From JACDAN01 sp035711385 (lineage in GTDB: Bacteria; Actinomycetota; Thermoleophilia; Gaiellales; Gaiellaceae): a stretch of DNA of 33,446 nt. The notes beneath the pieces are model-generated. The model saw only the letters and a list, made by a program, of their open reading frames with translations, did no database searches and was not told the DNA's origin. The stretch covers positions 1 to 33,446 of the forward strand of contig DASTCG010000054.1 in the NCBI GenBank assembly GCA_035711385.1, given 5' to 3'. Of the stretch, positions 8,120 to 15,266 are shown one piece after another (position 1 is the first letter of the stretch; each line of letters begins with the position of its first letter). Made by a program: the position numbers and the translations under genes.

Positions 8120-8464
8120 ATGACGACGCTGCCGACGATCACGCGGGAGGAGCTGCGCGCGAAGATCGAGGGCGGCGACGACTTCGTGCTCGTCGACGCG
8201 CTCGCCCCCATGTCGTACGCGAGGTCGCGCCTCCCCGGCGCCGTGAACATCCCCCTCGAGTGGGTCGACGACCGCGCGTCCCGCCGGATCCCCGACCTGG
8301 ACACGGAGGTCGTCGTCTATTGCGTCGACCTCGAGTGCGACAGCTCGGTGCAGGTCGGCGAGCGCCTCGTCGCGCTCGGGTACCGAAACGTCCGCCACTA
8401 CGCGGCCGGCAAGAAGGACTGGATGCGCGCGGGCCTGCCGGTCGAGCGAGGGGCCGCCGCGTGA
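8120..8464 (+). CDS. Single-domain rhodanese-like sulfurtransferase
   Basis: 114 aa. The fold is recognisable from LVDALAPMSYARSRLPGAVNIP and the active loop VVYCVDLECDSS, with C68 at the catalytic position and C73 following. A leading loop residue next to the strand VVVYC and a second cysteine suggest persulfide transfer. It begins 5 nt after the aminotransferase stop and its own stop overlaps the next GTG (GTGA), so all three are co-translated. It could supply or sense sulfur for a reaction in this operon, but no partner is evident. Confidence 0.88.
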   Translation: MTTLPTITREELRAKIEGGDDFVLVDALAPMSYARSRLPGAVNIPLEWVDDRASRRIPDLDTEVVVYCVDLECDSSVQVGERLVALGYRNVRHYAAGKKDWMRAGLPVERGAAA

Positions 8465-9195
8465 CGAAGAAGAGCGACACGCTGGTCTTCATCCCGGCCT
8501 GGAACGAGGAAGAGAATCTCCCGGCCGTCCTGCTCGAGCTCCGGCAGGAGCTCCCCGACGCCGACATCCTCGTCGTCGACGACGGCTCCACCGACCGGAC
8601 GGCGCACATCGCCCGCGAGGACGGCGCCGAGGTCCTCTCCTTCGGCGAGAACCGGGGGCTCCGCGCGGCGATCGCGGCGGGCTACGGCTACGCCGCGGAG
8701 CACGGGTATGCGTACTGCGGGCGGGTCGACGCGGACGGGCAGCATCCGGTCGAGGAGCTACGCAAGCTGATCGAGGTCGTCCGCTCGGGACGCTCGGACG
8801 TCGCCGTGGGGTCCCGCTACGCCACCGCGGGCGGCAACGGCTTCTCGCGCGAGCGCTACAAGACGTCTCCCGCACGACGGCTCGGAACCGGGCTCCTTCG
8901 CCGCTCGATCGAGGTCGTCCTCGACCGACCATTCCACGACGCGACGAGCGGCATGTACGCGGTGAACGCGCGCGCGATGCCGATCCTGGCGCGCCCCTAC
9001 ACGAGCGGCGCGCCCGAGGTCGAGGCGGTTCTGCGCCTCCACGAGGAGGGGCTCAGCGTGGACGAGTTCCCGGTCGAGATGCGCGAACGGGCCGGCGGCG
9101 AGTCGAAGCTCCAGGGCAAGAAGGCGCTCGTGCTCGTCCTCACCGTGGCCGGCACGCTGATCACCGCCGAGGTGCTTCGCCGCCGCCGTTCGTGA
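8461..9195 (+). CDS. Glycosyltransferase family 2, dolichol-phosphate-mannose-synthase-like
   Basis: 244 aa. GT-A signatures are IPAWNEEENLP at 11-21, VVDDGSTDRT at 39-48 and the metal-binding DxD in GRVDADGQHP (D90-D92). The last 30 residues (ALVLVLTVAGTLITAEVLRRRRS) form one probable membrane anchor with a basic end. Such enzymes transfer a sugar from a nucleotide sugar to a polyprenyl phosphate or lipid at the cytoplasmic face. The GTG start overlaps the rhodanese stop, and its own stop overlaps the next GTG. Donor and acceptor cannot be deduced. Confidence 0.88.
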   Translation: MTKKSDTLVFIPAWNEEENLPAVLLELRQELPDADILVVDDGSTDRTAHIAREDGAEVLSFGENRGLRAAIAAGYGYAAEHGYAYCGRVDADGQHPVEELRKLIEVVRSGRSDVAVGSRYATAGGNGFSRERYKTSPARRLGTGLLRRSIEVVLDRPFHDATSGMYAVNARAMPILARPYTSGAPEVEAVLRLHEEGLSVDEFPVEMRERAGGESKLQGKKALVLVLTVAGTLITAEVLRRRRS

Positions 9196-9644
9196 CCGGC
9201 CGCGTTCTGGCCGTCCTCGGCTACTCGCGGCGCGGTCACGCCGAGCTGCACGCGATCTGCGCGGCGCGGCTCGCGCGAGCGCAGGAGCTGGCGTCGAGCG
9301 CAGACACGGTGATCCTCTCCGGCTTTCCGGAGGCCGAGCTCATGCTCGGCGCCTGGAGCGGGCCCGAGGTGGAGCTGATCCCCGAGGCGGACTCGCACTC
9401 CACGGCCGAGAACGCCGCCAACGTGGCGGGGAAGACCCGCGAGCTCGGCGCCCGGGAGCTCGTGGTCGTGACCTCGAGCTGGCACCGGCTGCGGGTCGAG
9501 GCGCTGATGCGCGCCGCGCTGCGCGGGAGCGGGATCCGGCTCCGCGTCGAGGGCGCCGACGCGCCGCGCCCGCTCGGGCTCCTGGCCCGGGAGATCGCGT
9601 GCCTCGCCCTGCTGCCCTTCCAGCTTCCGCGCGCTATCCGGTGA
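9192..9644 (+). CDS. YdcF/ElyC-like (DUF218) protein
   Basis: 150 aa. The DUF218 fold is supported by an N-terminal LAVLGYS, the strand VILSGFPEAE, the SHSTAENAANV segment (usually STxEN in the family) and VVVTSSWHRLRVE. ElyC-type members affect envelope polysaccharide metabolism, which fits the upstream glycosyltransferase, although the biochemical activity of the family is poorly defined. No signal peptide or membrane helix is seen. The GTG overlaps the stop of the glycosyltransferase gene, and the 3' end overlaps the convergent hydrolase gene by 11 bp. Confidence 0.75.
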   Translation: MTGRVLAVLGYSRRGHAELHAICAARLARAQELASSADTVILSGFPEAELMLGAWSGPEVELIPEADSHSTAENAANVAGKTRELGARELVVVTSSWHRLRVEALMRAALRGSGIRLRVEGADAPRPLGLLAREIACLALLPFQLPRAIR

Positions 9645-11055
9645 GCCCGCGCGCCGCGAGCCACTCGCGGATCGCCGGGAAGAGTCCTTCCACGAACGTG
9701 CTGGAACGCGCCTGCTCGTCCAGCAGGCCGTTCGCCGTGAGGATCAGCCCATGCGTCCCGCCGGGGAAGATCCGGTAGGAGAGGTCCCGCCCGGGCTCGC
9801 GCGCGACCGGGTCGAGCCGCTCGGCGCAGAGCCGAGACGGGACGGTGCGGTCCTTGCCGCCCCAGAGCCAGAAGGCGGGGACGCGGAGTGCGCGGATCGC
9901 GGGCATCGGATCGACGCCGCTCGGCCCGGTGCGGCGGACCTCCCCCTCCATGTCCTCGTCGGTGCGCGCCGGCAGCGACCGGCCGTGGTCGTTGAGGTTC
10001 GCCCAGAGGTCGGTCTCGCCCTGGGTCAGCGTCGGCGAGACGAGCCCGAGCATGAATCGGATCGCCGGCTCGCGACTCGCGGCGAGCGGCATGATCCAGC
10101 CGGCCTGGCTGGCACCGGCGATGCCGATCCTTGCCGGATCGACCTCCGGTTGAGCGGCGAGGAACCGGGCCTGCGCTTCGACGTCTCGCGCGTACCGGCC
10201 GACGACTGCGGCGCTCGGAAACTCGCCCGGGTACGTCCCGCTCGACTGTGCGACGCCCCGCTTGTCGCAGAGGAGGGTGACGAGGCCGAGGTGATTCGCG
10301 TGCAGCCCCTGGATGAGGTTGAAGGACCGCGGCGCCTCCCCGGCGCCGTGGGCGAACGCGAGCGCCGGCCGGCGACCGGTCCCGGGCGGGATGGTGAGCG
10401 TGCAGGCGAGGGACACGCTGCCGCTGCGGACCCAGACCTCTTCCTGACGGAGCGCGACGCGGGTGGCCGGCTCGCCCCGATACGTCGCGCCGGCGCGCGT
10501 GAAGGTCGCCTCCCCGGCCGTCGGATTCCGTGTGCCCAGGCCCGCGCCCACGACGTAGCGACCAGCACGGCTCGGGTAGAGCGCACGGATCTCGCCGCTC
10601 GAGTAGCGGACGGCGACGCGCGGGCCCATCGCCTGGACGACGCCGAGGGCCTCCCCGCTCGCGGAGCGGTAGAGGCCGAGGGAGCCGGCCTCGAGCGGCG
10701 CCCGCCGGCGGAGCCGGAAACGGCCGCGTACCGGGCCCTGGCGAAGGGTGCCCGAGAGCGTCCGGCCCCTCATACGCCCGTCGAGCACGAGCGGCCACGG
10801 CCGGCCCGGAAGCGAGATCCGTACCCGCCCGCGGACGACCCGTGCAGCCGCCTCCGTCCGCGCAGGATGCCCGGCGCCCAACGCCACGACGGCGCGGCGC
10901 CCACGCAGCTCGACCGACAGGACGAACGGCTGCGCGCCGCCGCCGCGCGTGAACTGCGCCGTCCCTGCCCAGCTCCCGTTCGGGCCCGCGGCCGGCTGAG
11001 CCCCGGCCGCGGCGGCGCACACGGCGCCCGCGATGATCGCAACAGCGCGCTTCAT
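9634..11055 (-). CDS. Secreted alpha/beta hydrolase with N-terminal beta-rich region
   Basis: 473 aa. A short signal peptide (MKRAVAIIAGAVCAAAAGA) directs export. Residues 25-215 are a beta-rich, arginine-rich region of unknown role. The hydrolase domain follows: HGAGEAP near 236, nucleophile elbow GASQAGW (S316), acid D402 in GGKDRTVP and H435 in GGTHGL, so the catalytic triad is intact. It is likely an esterase or dipeptidyl-peptidase-like serine hydrolase acting outside the membrane. Its ATG overlaps the stop of the PadR gene, so that regulator probably controls it. C13 lies in the signal but no clear lipobox is present. Confidence 0.85.
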   Translation of the reverse strand: MKRAVAIIAGAVCAAAAGAQPAAGPNGSWAGTAQFTRGGGAQPFVLSVELRGRRAVVALGAGHPARTEAAARVVRGRVRISLPGRPWPLVLDGRMRGRTLSGTLRQGPVRGRFRLRRRAPLEAGSLGLYRSASGEALGVVQAMGPRVAVRYSSGEIRALYPSRAGRYVVGAGLGTRNPTAGEATFTRAGATYRGEPATRVALRQEEVWVRSGSVSLACTLTIPPGTGRRPALAFAHGAGEAPRSFNLIQGLHANHLGLVTLLCDKRGVAQSSGTYPGEFPSAAVVGRYARDVEAQARFLAAQPEVDPARIGIAGASQAGWIMPLAASREPAIRFMLGLVSPTLTQGETDLWANLNDHGRSLPARTDEDMEGEVRRTGPSGVDPMPAIRALRVPAFWLWGGKDRTVPSRLCAERLDPVAREPGRDLSYRIFPGGTHGLILTANGLLDEQARSSTFVEGLFPAIREWLAARGLTG

Positions 11056-11618
11056 GACAGGAGCTCCTCCAGGGTCTCGTCGGCCCAGCGGATCTCGTGC
11101 TCCGCGTGCTCGATCCCGAGCCGAAGCAGGAAGTAGTGGTGGTAGTCGTGACCGGTGCGGGTGTTCGTCGGCTCGAGCTCGCGGAGCTCGTCGAGCAACG
11201 CCTGCCGGTCCTCCCGGTACCGGCGATAGTGGGCGACGAGCGCCTCCCGGCTCATCAGGCCGCCGTAGAACACCTTGAGGAAGAACAGGTCCTGGTCGCC
11301 CGGCACCGGCTCTTCCAGCCAGGCGCGCGCGATTCGCTCCCCTTTCGGGGTCACGCGGTAGAGCTGGCGATCCGGACCGCGCGTCCCGGGAGCCGCCCGG
11401 CGGGTGGCCAGTCCCCGCTCGACGAGCCGCGGGAGCACGGCGTAGATGTGGCTCTTGGTCGGCTTCCAGATGTAGCCGACCGAGCGCTCGACGATCTTGA
11501 GCAGGTCGTAGCCCGAGACCGCCCGGTCCTGCGTCTCGACCGTGAGCACCGTCAGGACGGCGAACTCGGTCGTCGTCAGCCCAGTCGTGCGGGGACGAAC
11601 GGCGCGACTAGTCCTCAT
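11052..11618 (-). CDS. PadR family transcriptional regulator
   Basis: 188 aa. The N-terminal winged helix (LTTTEFAVLTVLTVETQ... SGYDLLKIVE... SHIYAVLPRLVERGL) with the TPKGE wing is typical of PadR, followed by the long helical C-terminal dimerisation domain (vinculin-like, about residues 105-188). The ATG at 11618 lies in the spacer of a perfect 7-bp inverted repeat, which suggests autoregulation. There is no Shine-Dalgarno, but TAGCAT stands 8 nt upstream, so the message may be leaderless. Its stop overlaps the start of the hydrolase gene. Upstream is the large palindrome at 11659-11822. Confidence 0.92.
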   Translation of the reverse strand: MRTSRAVRPRTTGLTTTEFAVLTVLTVETQDRAVSGYDLLKIVERSVGYIWKPTKSHIYAVLPRLVERGLATRRAAPGTRGPDRQLYRVTPKGERIARAWLEEPVPGDQDLFFLKVFYGGLMSREALVAHYRRYREDRQALLDELRELEPTNTRTGHDYHHYFLLRLGIEHAEHEIRWADETLEELLS

Positions 11619-11626
11619 TGGACTAG
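11608..11626. promoter_or_regulatory. Inverted repeat CTAGTCC-N5-GGACTAG spanning the PadR start codon
   Basis: Perfect 7-bp arms with the ATG of the minus-strand PadR gene inside the 5-nt spacer. TAGCAT (11627-11632, minus strand) abuts it as a possible -10. A repressor bound here would block transcription initiation of its own operon. It differs from the usual PadR consensus (ATGT...ACAT). Confidence 0.5.
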
Positions 11627-11658
11627 ATGCTACGCCGGCTCGTGTTGGGCGTGGGTTA

Positions 11659-11822
11659 AGAACTCGTTCCAGAATGAGCGCTGTGCCGCCAGGCCGCGCT
11701 GGGCGGCGCCAGGCGACGTCCTCAACCGCGCCCATATCCCATCGATATGGACGCGGTCTGCGTCCGGGCCTGGCATCCACCCATCGCACCCTGGCGACGA
11801 GCCACATCCTGAAACGAGTTCT
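11659..11822. repeat. 164-nt imperfect palindrome (arms about 80 nt)
   Basis: The ends are inverted copies, AGAACTCGTTCCAG (11659-11672) against CTGAAACGAGTTCT (11809-11822), with one mismatch. The centre is a second near-perfect dyad: 14-nt arms 11725-11738 and 11744-11757 with one mismatch around CCATC. Both share the same centre (about 11741). The stretches between also align (GCCAGG, GCG-TGGG-GG, ACCGCG), giving roughly three quarters matching by eye. Several mismatches would be G-U pairs in minus-strand RNA. It could be a folded leader or small RNA of the PadR operon, or a decayed MITE. No ORF inside. Confidence 0.65.
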
Positions 11823-11851
11823 ACGGCGATGTCCCTGGAAAGGGGGACGCC

Positions 11852-12547
11852 TTGACCGCGGCGCCTTCCTACAGTCAGAGCGAACGAATGCGGCCCCAGC
11901 TTTCGACAGCGGCACCCTCGCTCGACGAGGAGTACGTCAGCCCGCCGGAGTTCGGCACCGGGCTCCGGGCGAGGCTCGACCACGCGCGCACGCTCACCGA
12001 GCCCGCGCCGGCACCCGTCCGGCGGGACGTCTCGCCCGAGCTCATGCTCGTCTCGCCCGACTCGATCGGCGTCCAGGGCGTCCTCGGAGACCTGCTCGCC
12101 CAGCGCGTCCGCGAAGCGCGGCGAGAGCCGCTCGGCGAGCTGCTCACTGAGGCCGGCCTCCTGGCCAAGGCCGAGATCGACCTCGCCCTCTCGACCGCCC
12201 GGCGGGAGCGCAAGCGCCTCGGCGAGGTGCTGATCGAGCTCGGGCTCGTGACGCCGGCCGACGTCGTGAGGCTCGTGGCGGAGCAGCGCGGTCTGCCTTT
12301 CGTGGACGTTGCCGCCCTGCCCGTCGACCCCTCGGCCGCCCGCTTGCTCCCCGCCGACCTGGCCCGAACCTTTCGCAGCCTCCCGATCGGCTTCGTCCGC
12401 GGCCTCCCGGTCGTCGCGCTCGCGGATCCGAGCGACGACGAGGCGATCGACGGCACCCGTTCCCTGCTCCGCGCGGCCGAGTTCGTCGCCTCGCCCGAGG
12501 AGGCGATTCTCGCGCAGCTCGCGCGGCTCTACGTCCGGGCGGTGTAA
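11852..12547 (+). CDS. Stand-alone MshEN (GspE/PilB N-terminal) domain protein, possible c-di-GMP receptor
   Basis: 231 aa. Residues about 75-230 match the N-terminal domain of type II secretion / type IV pilus ATPases. Two consecutive MshEN-like motifs are visible, PLGELLTEAGLLAKAEIDLAL (about 93-113) and RLGEVLIELGLVTPADVVRLV (about 122-142), the repeated element that binds cyclic di-GMP in MshE. The first has proline in place of the usual arginine and lacks the terminal glutamine, so binding may be weak. There is no ATPase domain; residues 1-75 look disordered. TTG at 11852 is preceded by AAAGGGGG; ATG 11888 is an alternative start. No secretion genes lie nearby. Confidence 0.78.
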   Translation: MTAAPSYSQSERMRPQLSTAAPSLDEEYVSPPEFGTGLRARLDHARTLTEPAPAPVRRDVSPELMLVSPDSIGVQGVLGDLLAQRVREARREPLGELLTEAGLLAKAEIDLALSTARRERKRLGEVLIELGLVTPADVVRLVAEQRGLPFVDVAALPVDPSAARLLPADLARTFRSLPIGFVRGLPVVALADPSDDEAIDGTRSLLRAAEFVASPEEAILAQLARLYVRAV

Positions 12548-12552
12548 ACCCT

Positions 12553-12987
12553 CTAGGCGGCCTCGACCGGCTGGGCCTCCGCCGTCCGGCCCTCGCGCTC
12601 CCAGACGCCGTTCAGACCGCTCTGAACGTAGGCGGGGAACGCCGGCCAGATCACCAGGTAGAGGATGAGGGCGATCCAGCCGTTCAGCACCTCCAGGCCT
12701 GCGAGACGCTGAGCCGCCTGCACACGCTTGAACCCCCTGTACGTCGAGACGAGCGCCGGGACGACGATGAGCGCGCCGAGCGTCACCGCGAGGAGCGAGG
12801 TGCCGGGGCTGTCACCGAGCTCCTTCGATCCCTTCCCCCGGCCGTAATCGACCATCTCCCGGTTGATCTGGTACCACCAGTAGAAGTAGTAGATCGCGAG
12901 CGTGATCAGCGGCAGGAGTGCAACCGCCCAGAGACTCCTGATCTTGGCGGTGCCCTCGCTTCCCGGTATGCGGACCTCTTGCGCCAT
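12553..12987 (-). CDS. DUF4234 family membrane protein
   Basis: 144 aa. The segment ITLAIYYFYWWYQINREM at about 29-46 is characteristic of DUF4234, followed by two further hydrophobic stretches (about 66-82 and 103-122). The family has no assigned function. Its ATG shares a base with the stop codon of the upstream oxidoreductase gene (TGATG), so it belongs to that two-gene transcript. Its 3' end faces the MshEN gene with only 5 bp between the stop codons and no hairpin terminator. Confidence 0.82.
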   Translation of the reverse strand: MAQEVRIPGSEGTAKIRSLWAVALLPLITLAIYYFYWWYQINREMVDYGRGKGSKELGDSPGTSLLAVTLGALIVVPALVSTYRGFKRVQAAQRLAGLEVLNGWIALILYLVIWPAFPAYVQSGLNGVWEREGRTAEAQPVEAA

Positions 12988-14000
12988 CAGGCGGGGACCT
13001 GCTGGAACGCCGGGATGACGTCGGTGCCGTAGGCCTCGAGGGTCTCCTTCTGTCCGTGCGTCATGAGGTAGATATTGAACTGGTCGACGCCGACGGATTC
13101 AAGCTCCCGAAGCTTGGCGGTGATCTGCTCGACGTTGCCGAGCACGCAGAACCGGTCGCAGATCTCGTCCGTCACGAACCCGCCGTGGGCCGCACCGACG
13201 CGACTGTGCTCCTTGTAGTCGTAGAACTTCCGTGCCTTGACGAAGTCCGTGAGCGCGGTGGGAATCTCCGAGTCCCAGCCGTAGCGCTCGATCAGATCCA
13301 TGACGTGGTTCGAGACCATGGCGGGGAACCAGCGAACCTGCTCCCGCGCGTCGGCGAGGTCGTCGGAGACGTGACTCGGCGCGCCGACGATGCACTTGAG
13401 CTCGGACGGGTCGCGCCCGGCCTCCTCGGCGGCCTTTCGGGCCGTGTCCATGATCCACTGGATGATCTGCGGGTCGGCGAGCTGGATGATCACGCCGTCG
13501 GCCACACGGCCGGCGACGGCGAGCGCCTTCGGCCCATAGCCGGCGATCCACATCGGGATCTCGGGCAGGTCCTTGGCCCACTCGAGCTGGAGCTCCTTGT
13601 CGTTCCACTCCACCGGGCGGCCGTTCATCAGGTCCTTGATCATCCGGCAGCGCCTCTCGAACTCGGCCACGCGCACGGGCTTCAGTCCCACCACGCGCCG
13701 GGAGGAGTCGCCGCGGCCGATCCCCATCACCATCCGGCCGTTCGAGAGGTCCTGCATCGTCGCGTACCAGCTGGCCGTGATCGTCGGGTCGCGGATGCCC
13801 GGATTCGTCACGAAGTGGCCGAGCTTCACCTTCTCGGTTCGGCTCGCAGCGACCGGCAGGGTCGCGTACGACTCCTGCCAGAGGATGTGCGAGTCGTACG
13901 TCCACGCGTACTGGAACCCGTGCTGCTCGGTCAGCTCGATGAGCTCGAAGAAGCGCGACTGGGGCGGGTCGGGCAGAACGGTGACGCCGAAGTCGAGCAT
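12987..14000 (-). CDS. Luciferase-like monooxygenase family oxidoreductase, probably F420-dependent (TIGR03842-like)
   Basis: 337 aa, one TIM-barrel domain. Typical features are the N-terminal FGVTVLPDPPQSRFFELIELTEQHGF, GHFVTNPGIRDPTITASWYATMQDLSNGRMVMGIGRGD and IPMWIAGYGPKALAVAGRVADGVI, which bind the deazaflavin or flavin phosphate. It is close to the actinobacterial Mer-like F420 group. A strong Shine-Dalgarno (GAGGAGG) fixes the ATG at 14000. Neighbouring genes encode N-carbamoyl amidase, NMT1-type importer and dihydropyrimidinase, so a pyrimidine or hydantoin substrate is suggested by context only. The pyrimidine oxygenase RutA is also a luciferase-like enzyme, which shows that the fold can handle uracil. 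Confidence 0.87.
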   Translation of the reverse strand: MLDFGVTVLPDPPQSRFFELIELTEQHGFQYAWTYDSHILWQESYATLPVAASRTEKVKLGHFVTNPGIRDPTITASWYATMQDLSNGRMVMGIGRGDSSRRVVGLKPVRVAEFERRCRMIKDLMNGRPVEWNDKELQLEWAKDLPEIPMWIAGYGPKALAVAGRVADGVIIQLADPQIIQWIMDTARKAAEEAGRDPSELKCIVGAPSHVSDDLADAREQVRWFPAMVSNHVMDLIERYGWDSEIPTALTDFVKARKFYDYKEHSRVGAAHGGFVTDEICDRFCVLGNVEQITAKLRELESVGVDQFNIYLMTHGQKETLEAYGTDVIPAFQQVPA

Positions 14001-14021
14001 GGAGCCTCCTCGCGAGCCGGG

Positions 14022-14044
14022 AAGGGAAACCGCCATTTTCCCTT
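14022..14044. promoter_or_regulatory. Operator-like dyad AAGGGAAA-N7-TTTCCCTT
   Basis: Perfect 8-bp inverted repeat with a 7-bp spacer in the 56-bp region between the divergent oxidoreductase (start 14000) and transporter (start 14057) genes. The 15-bp centre-to-centre spacing of the arms is typical of a dimeric repressor site. The AT-rich arms stand out in this GC-rich sequence. Confidence 0.5.
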
Positions 14045-14056
14045 GAAAGCAGCGCG

Positions 14057-14497
14057 GTGGCAATCTGGAGCTACCTCCTCTTCGCCCTGCTGGCGGGCGC
14101 CATGCTGCCGATCCAGTTCGGAATCAACGCGCAGCTCGCCCACTGGGTCGGGGGCTCGATGCGCGCGGCCTTCGTCTCGTTCCTCGTCGGTGCCGCGGCT
14201 CTGCTCGTCGCGGTGCTCGTCGCCCAACGCGGATGGCCGGACCGGGCCGGCGACGCGCCGTGGTGGGTCTGGACGGGCGGCCTCCTCGGCGCCTTCTACG
14301 TCGTCGGCTCGATCGTCACGGCGCCGAAGCTGGGCGCCGCGACGCTCGTCGCGCTGATCCTCGCCGGCCAGGCGATCGCCTCACTCCTCGTCGATCACTT
14401 CGGCTGGGTCGGTTTCCCGGAGAACCCGATCACGCCGGTCCGGCTTTTCGGCGTCGGGCTGCTGGCCGCTGGCGTGGTGCTCGTTCGCCTGTCTTGA
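14057..14497 (+). CDS. DMT-superfamily transporter, DUF606/YdcZ type
   Basis: 146 aa with about five hydrophobic helices (residues 2-18, 32-52, 66-84, 91-107 and 125-144). The early motif LLFALLAGAMLPIQFGINAQL and the later GALLGAFYVVGSI-like stretch are those of the half-size DUF606 (YdcZ) members of the drug/metabolite transporter superfamily, which work as dimers. The start is GTG, inferred from the position of helix 1; no good ribosome site is seen. It is divergent from the luciferase-like oxidoreductase gene across the 14022-14044 dyad and may move that enzyme's substrate or product. Confidence 0.83.
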   Translation: MAIWSYLLFALLAGAMLPIQFGINAQLAHWVGGSMRAAFVSFLVGAAALLVAVLVAQRGWPDRAGDAPWWVWTGGLLGAFYVVGSIVTAPKLGAATLVALILAGQAIASLLVDHFGWVGFPENPITPVRLFGVGLLAAGVVLVRLS

Positions 14498-14508
14498 GAG
14501 GTTCGTTC

Positions 14509-14514
14509 TAGGGT
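14509..14514 (+). promoter_or_regulatory. TAGGGT box 6 nt before ATG (leaderless-type -10)
   Basis: TAGGGT, six bases, then ATG at 14521. AGGG could also serve as a weak Shine-Dalgarno. The preceding gene ends at 14497, so a promoter here would sit just after its stop. Confidence 0.35.
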
Positions 14515-14520
14515 TACGGC

Positions 14521-14919
14521 ATGTCCCGGCCGGCGGCTGCGTTTGCACTGACGGCGACGCTCGTCGCCGCCATCGACCTCGGGCACAAGGCGGCCGTCGA
14601 CGCCACTTACTTCAACCTGCGCTCGCCGGCGTACGCCGCCTATGTCGTCGTGTTCGCGTCCGTCTGGGCCGCCGCGATCCTGGCGACGCGGTCCGTCTCG
14701 ATCGCCGCGGCCGGCGGGGTCCTCGCCGGAGGGGCCGCCGGGAACCTCGCCTCGCTTGCCCTCTGGCCGGGGATCCCGGACCCGATCGAGTACGCGCCGA
14801 TCGCGTTCAACCTCGCCGACGTCTTCGTCCTGACCGGCTTCGTGCTGACCGCGATCGCGACTCTCGCCTTCGCGATTCGGCACCGCGAGCGGCTCTCGGA
14901 GCCGCTCCGCGAGTCCTAG
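14521..14919 (+). CDS. Signal peptidase II (LspA)-like membrane protein
   Basis: 132 aa, shorter than typical LspA (about 150-170). Three LspA landmarks can be read: an Asp-x3-Lys near the end of helix 1 (D19, K23 in AIDLGHKA), GGAAGNLASL (the GNLxDR motif with the aspartate lost), and FNLAD (D100), which carries one catalytic aspartate. D87 in PDPIEY may stand for the other. The periplasmic loop is reduced. It may be a degenerate or divergent lipoprotein signal peptidase, or a non-peptidase relative. Its stop codon shares the palindrome CTAG with the convergent gene's stop. Confidence 0.6.
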   Translation: MSRPAAAFALTATLVAAIDLGHKAAVDATYFNLRSPAYAAYVVVFASVWAAAILATRSVSIAAAGGVLAGGAAGNLASLALWPGIPDPIEYAPIAFNLADVFVLTGFVLTAIATLAFAIRHRERLSEPLRES

Positions 14920-15233
14920 CTCCAGATGAATGAGATGACGAGGAAGGCGAGCACGGCCGGGATCACGATCCCGAGCGCGGCCGTAACCAAGCGGCGGCCC
15001 GCGTAGGCGCGGCCGTCGCGCAGGCGGAGCGCGGAGGCAAACGCCGCCGGGAGCGCGACGAGCATCCCGCAGAGGCCGACGAGCCAGCCGACCTCGCGGA
15101 TCGCCGGCGAGGCGTCGAGAGCGATCAGCCAGACGAGGAACCCACCCGCCCCGGCGGCGAGTGCCACCGGGCCGATCCTGCCGCCGTACTCCGCGGAGCG
15201 GCGGATGAGGTGCTGGACGTGCGGCTCGTCCAT
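14916..15233 (-). CDS. Hypothetical three-helix membrane protein
   Basis: 105 aa. Hydrophobic segments at about 21-38, 48-65 and 84-104 are separated by basic loops (SALRLRDGRAYAGRRL). I do not recognise the family. The ATG at 15233 is preferred to a GTG at 15251, which would add six residues; neither has a strong ribosome site. It lies 33 bp downstream of the N-carbamoyl amidase gene on the same strand and may be its last co-transcribed gene. Confidence 0.65.
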   Translation of the reverse strand: MDEPHVQHLIRRSAEYGGRIGPVALAAGAGGFLVWLIALDASPAIREVGWLVGLCGMLVALPAAFASALRLRDGRAYAGRRLVTAALGIVIPAVLAFLVISFIWS

Positions 15234-15266
15234 GCCCGTGCTTATCGGCACGAAGTGGCGGACGGG

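Noticed and set aside
13056..14357. 433-codon plus-strand frame opposite the luciferase-like oxidoreductase
   Set aside because: The minus strand has clear family motifs and a strong ribosome site; the opposite frame is low-complexity.
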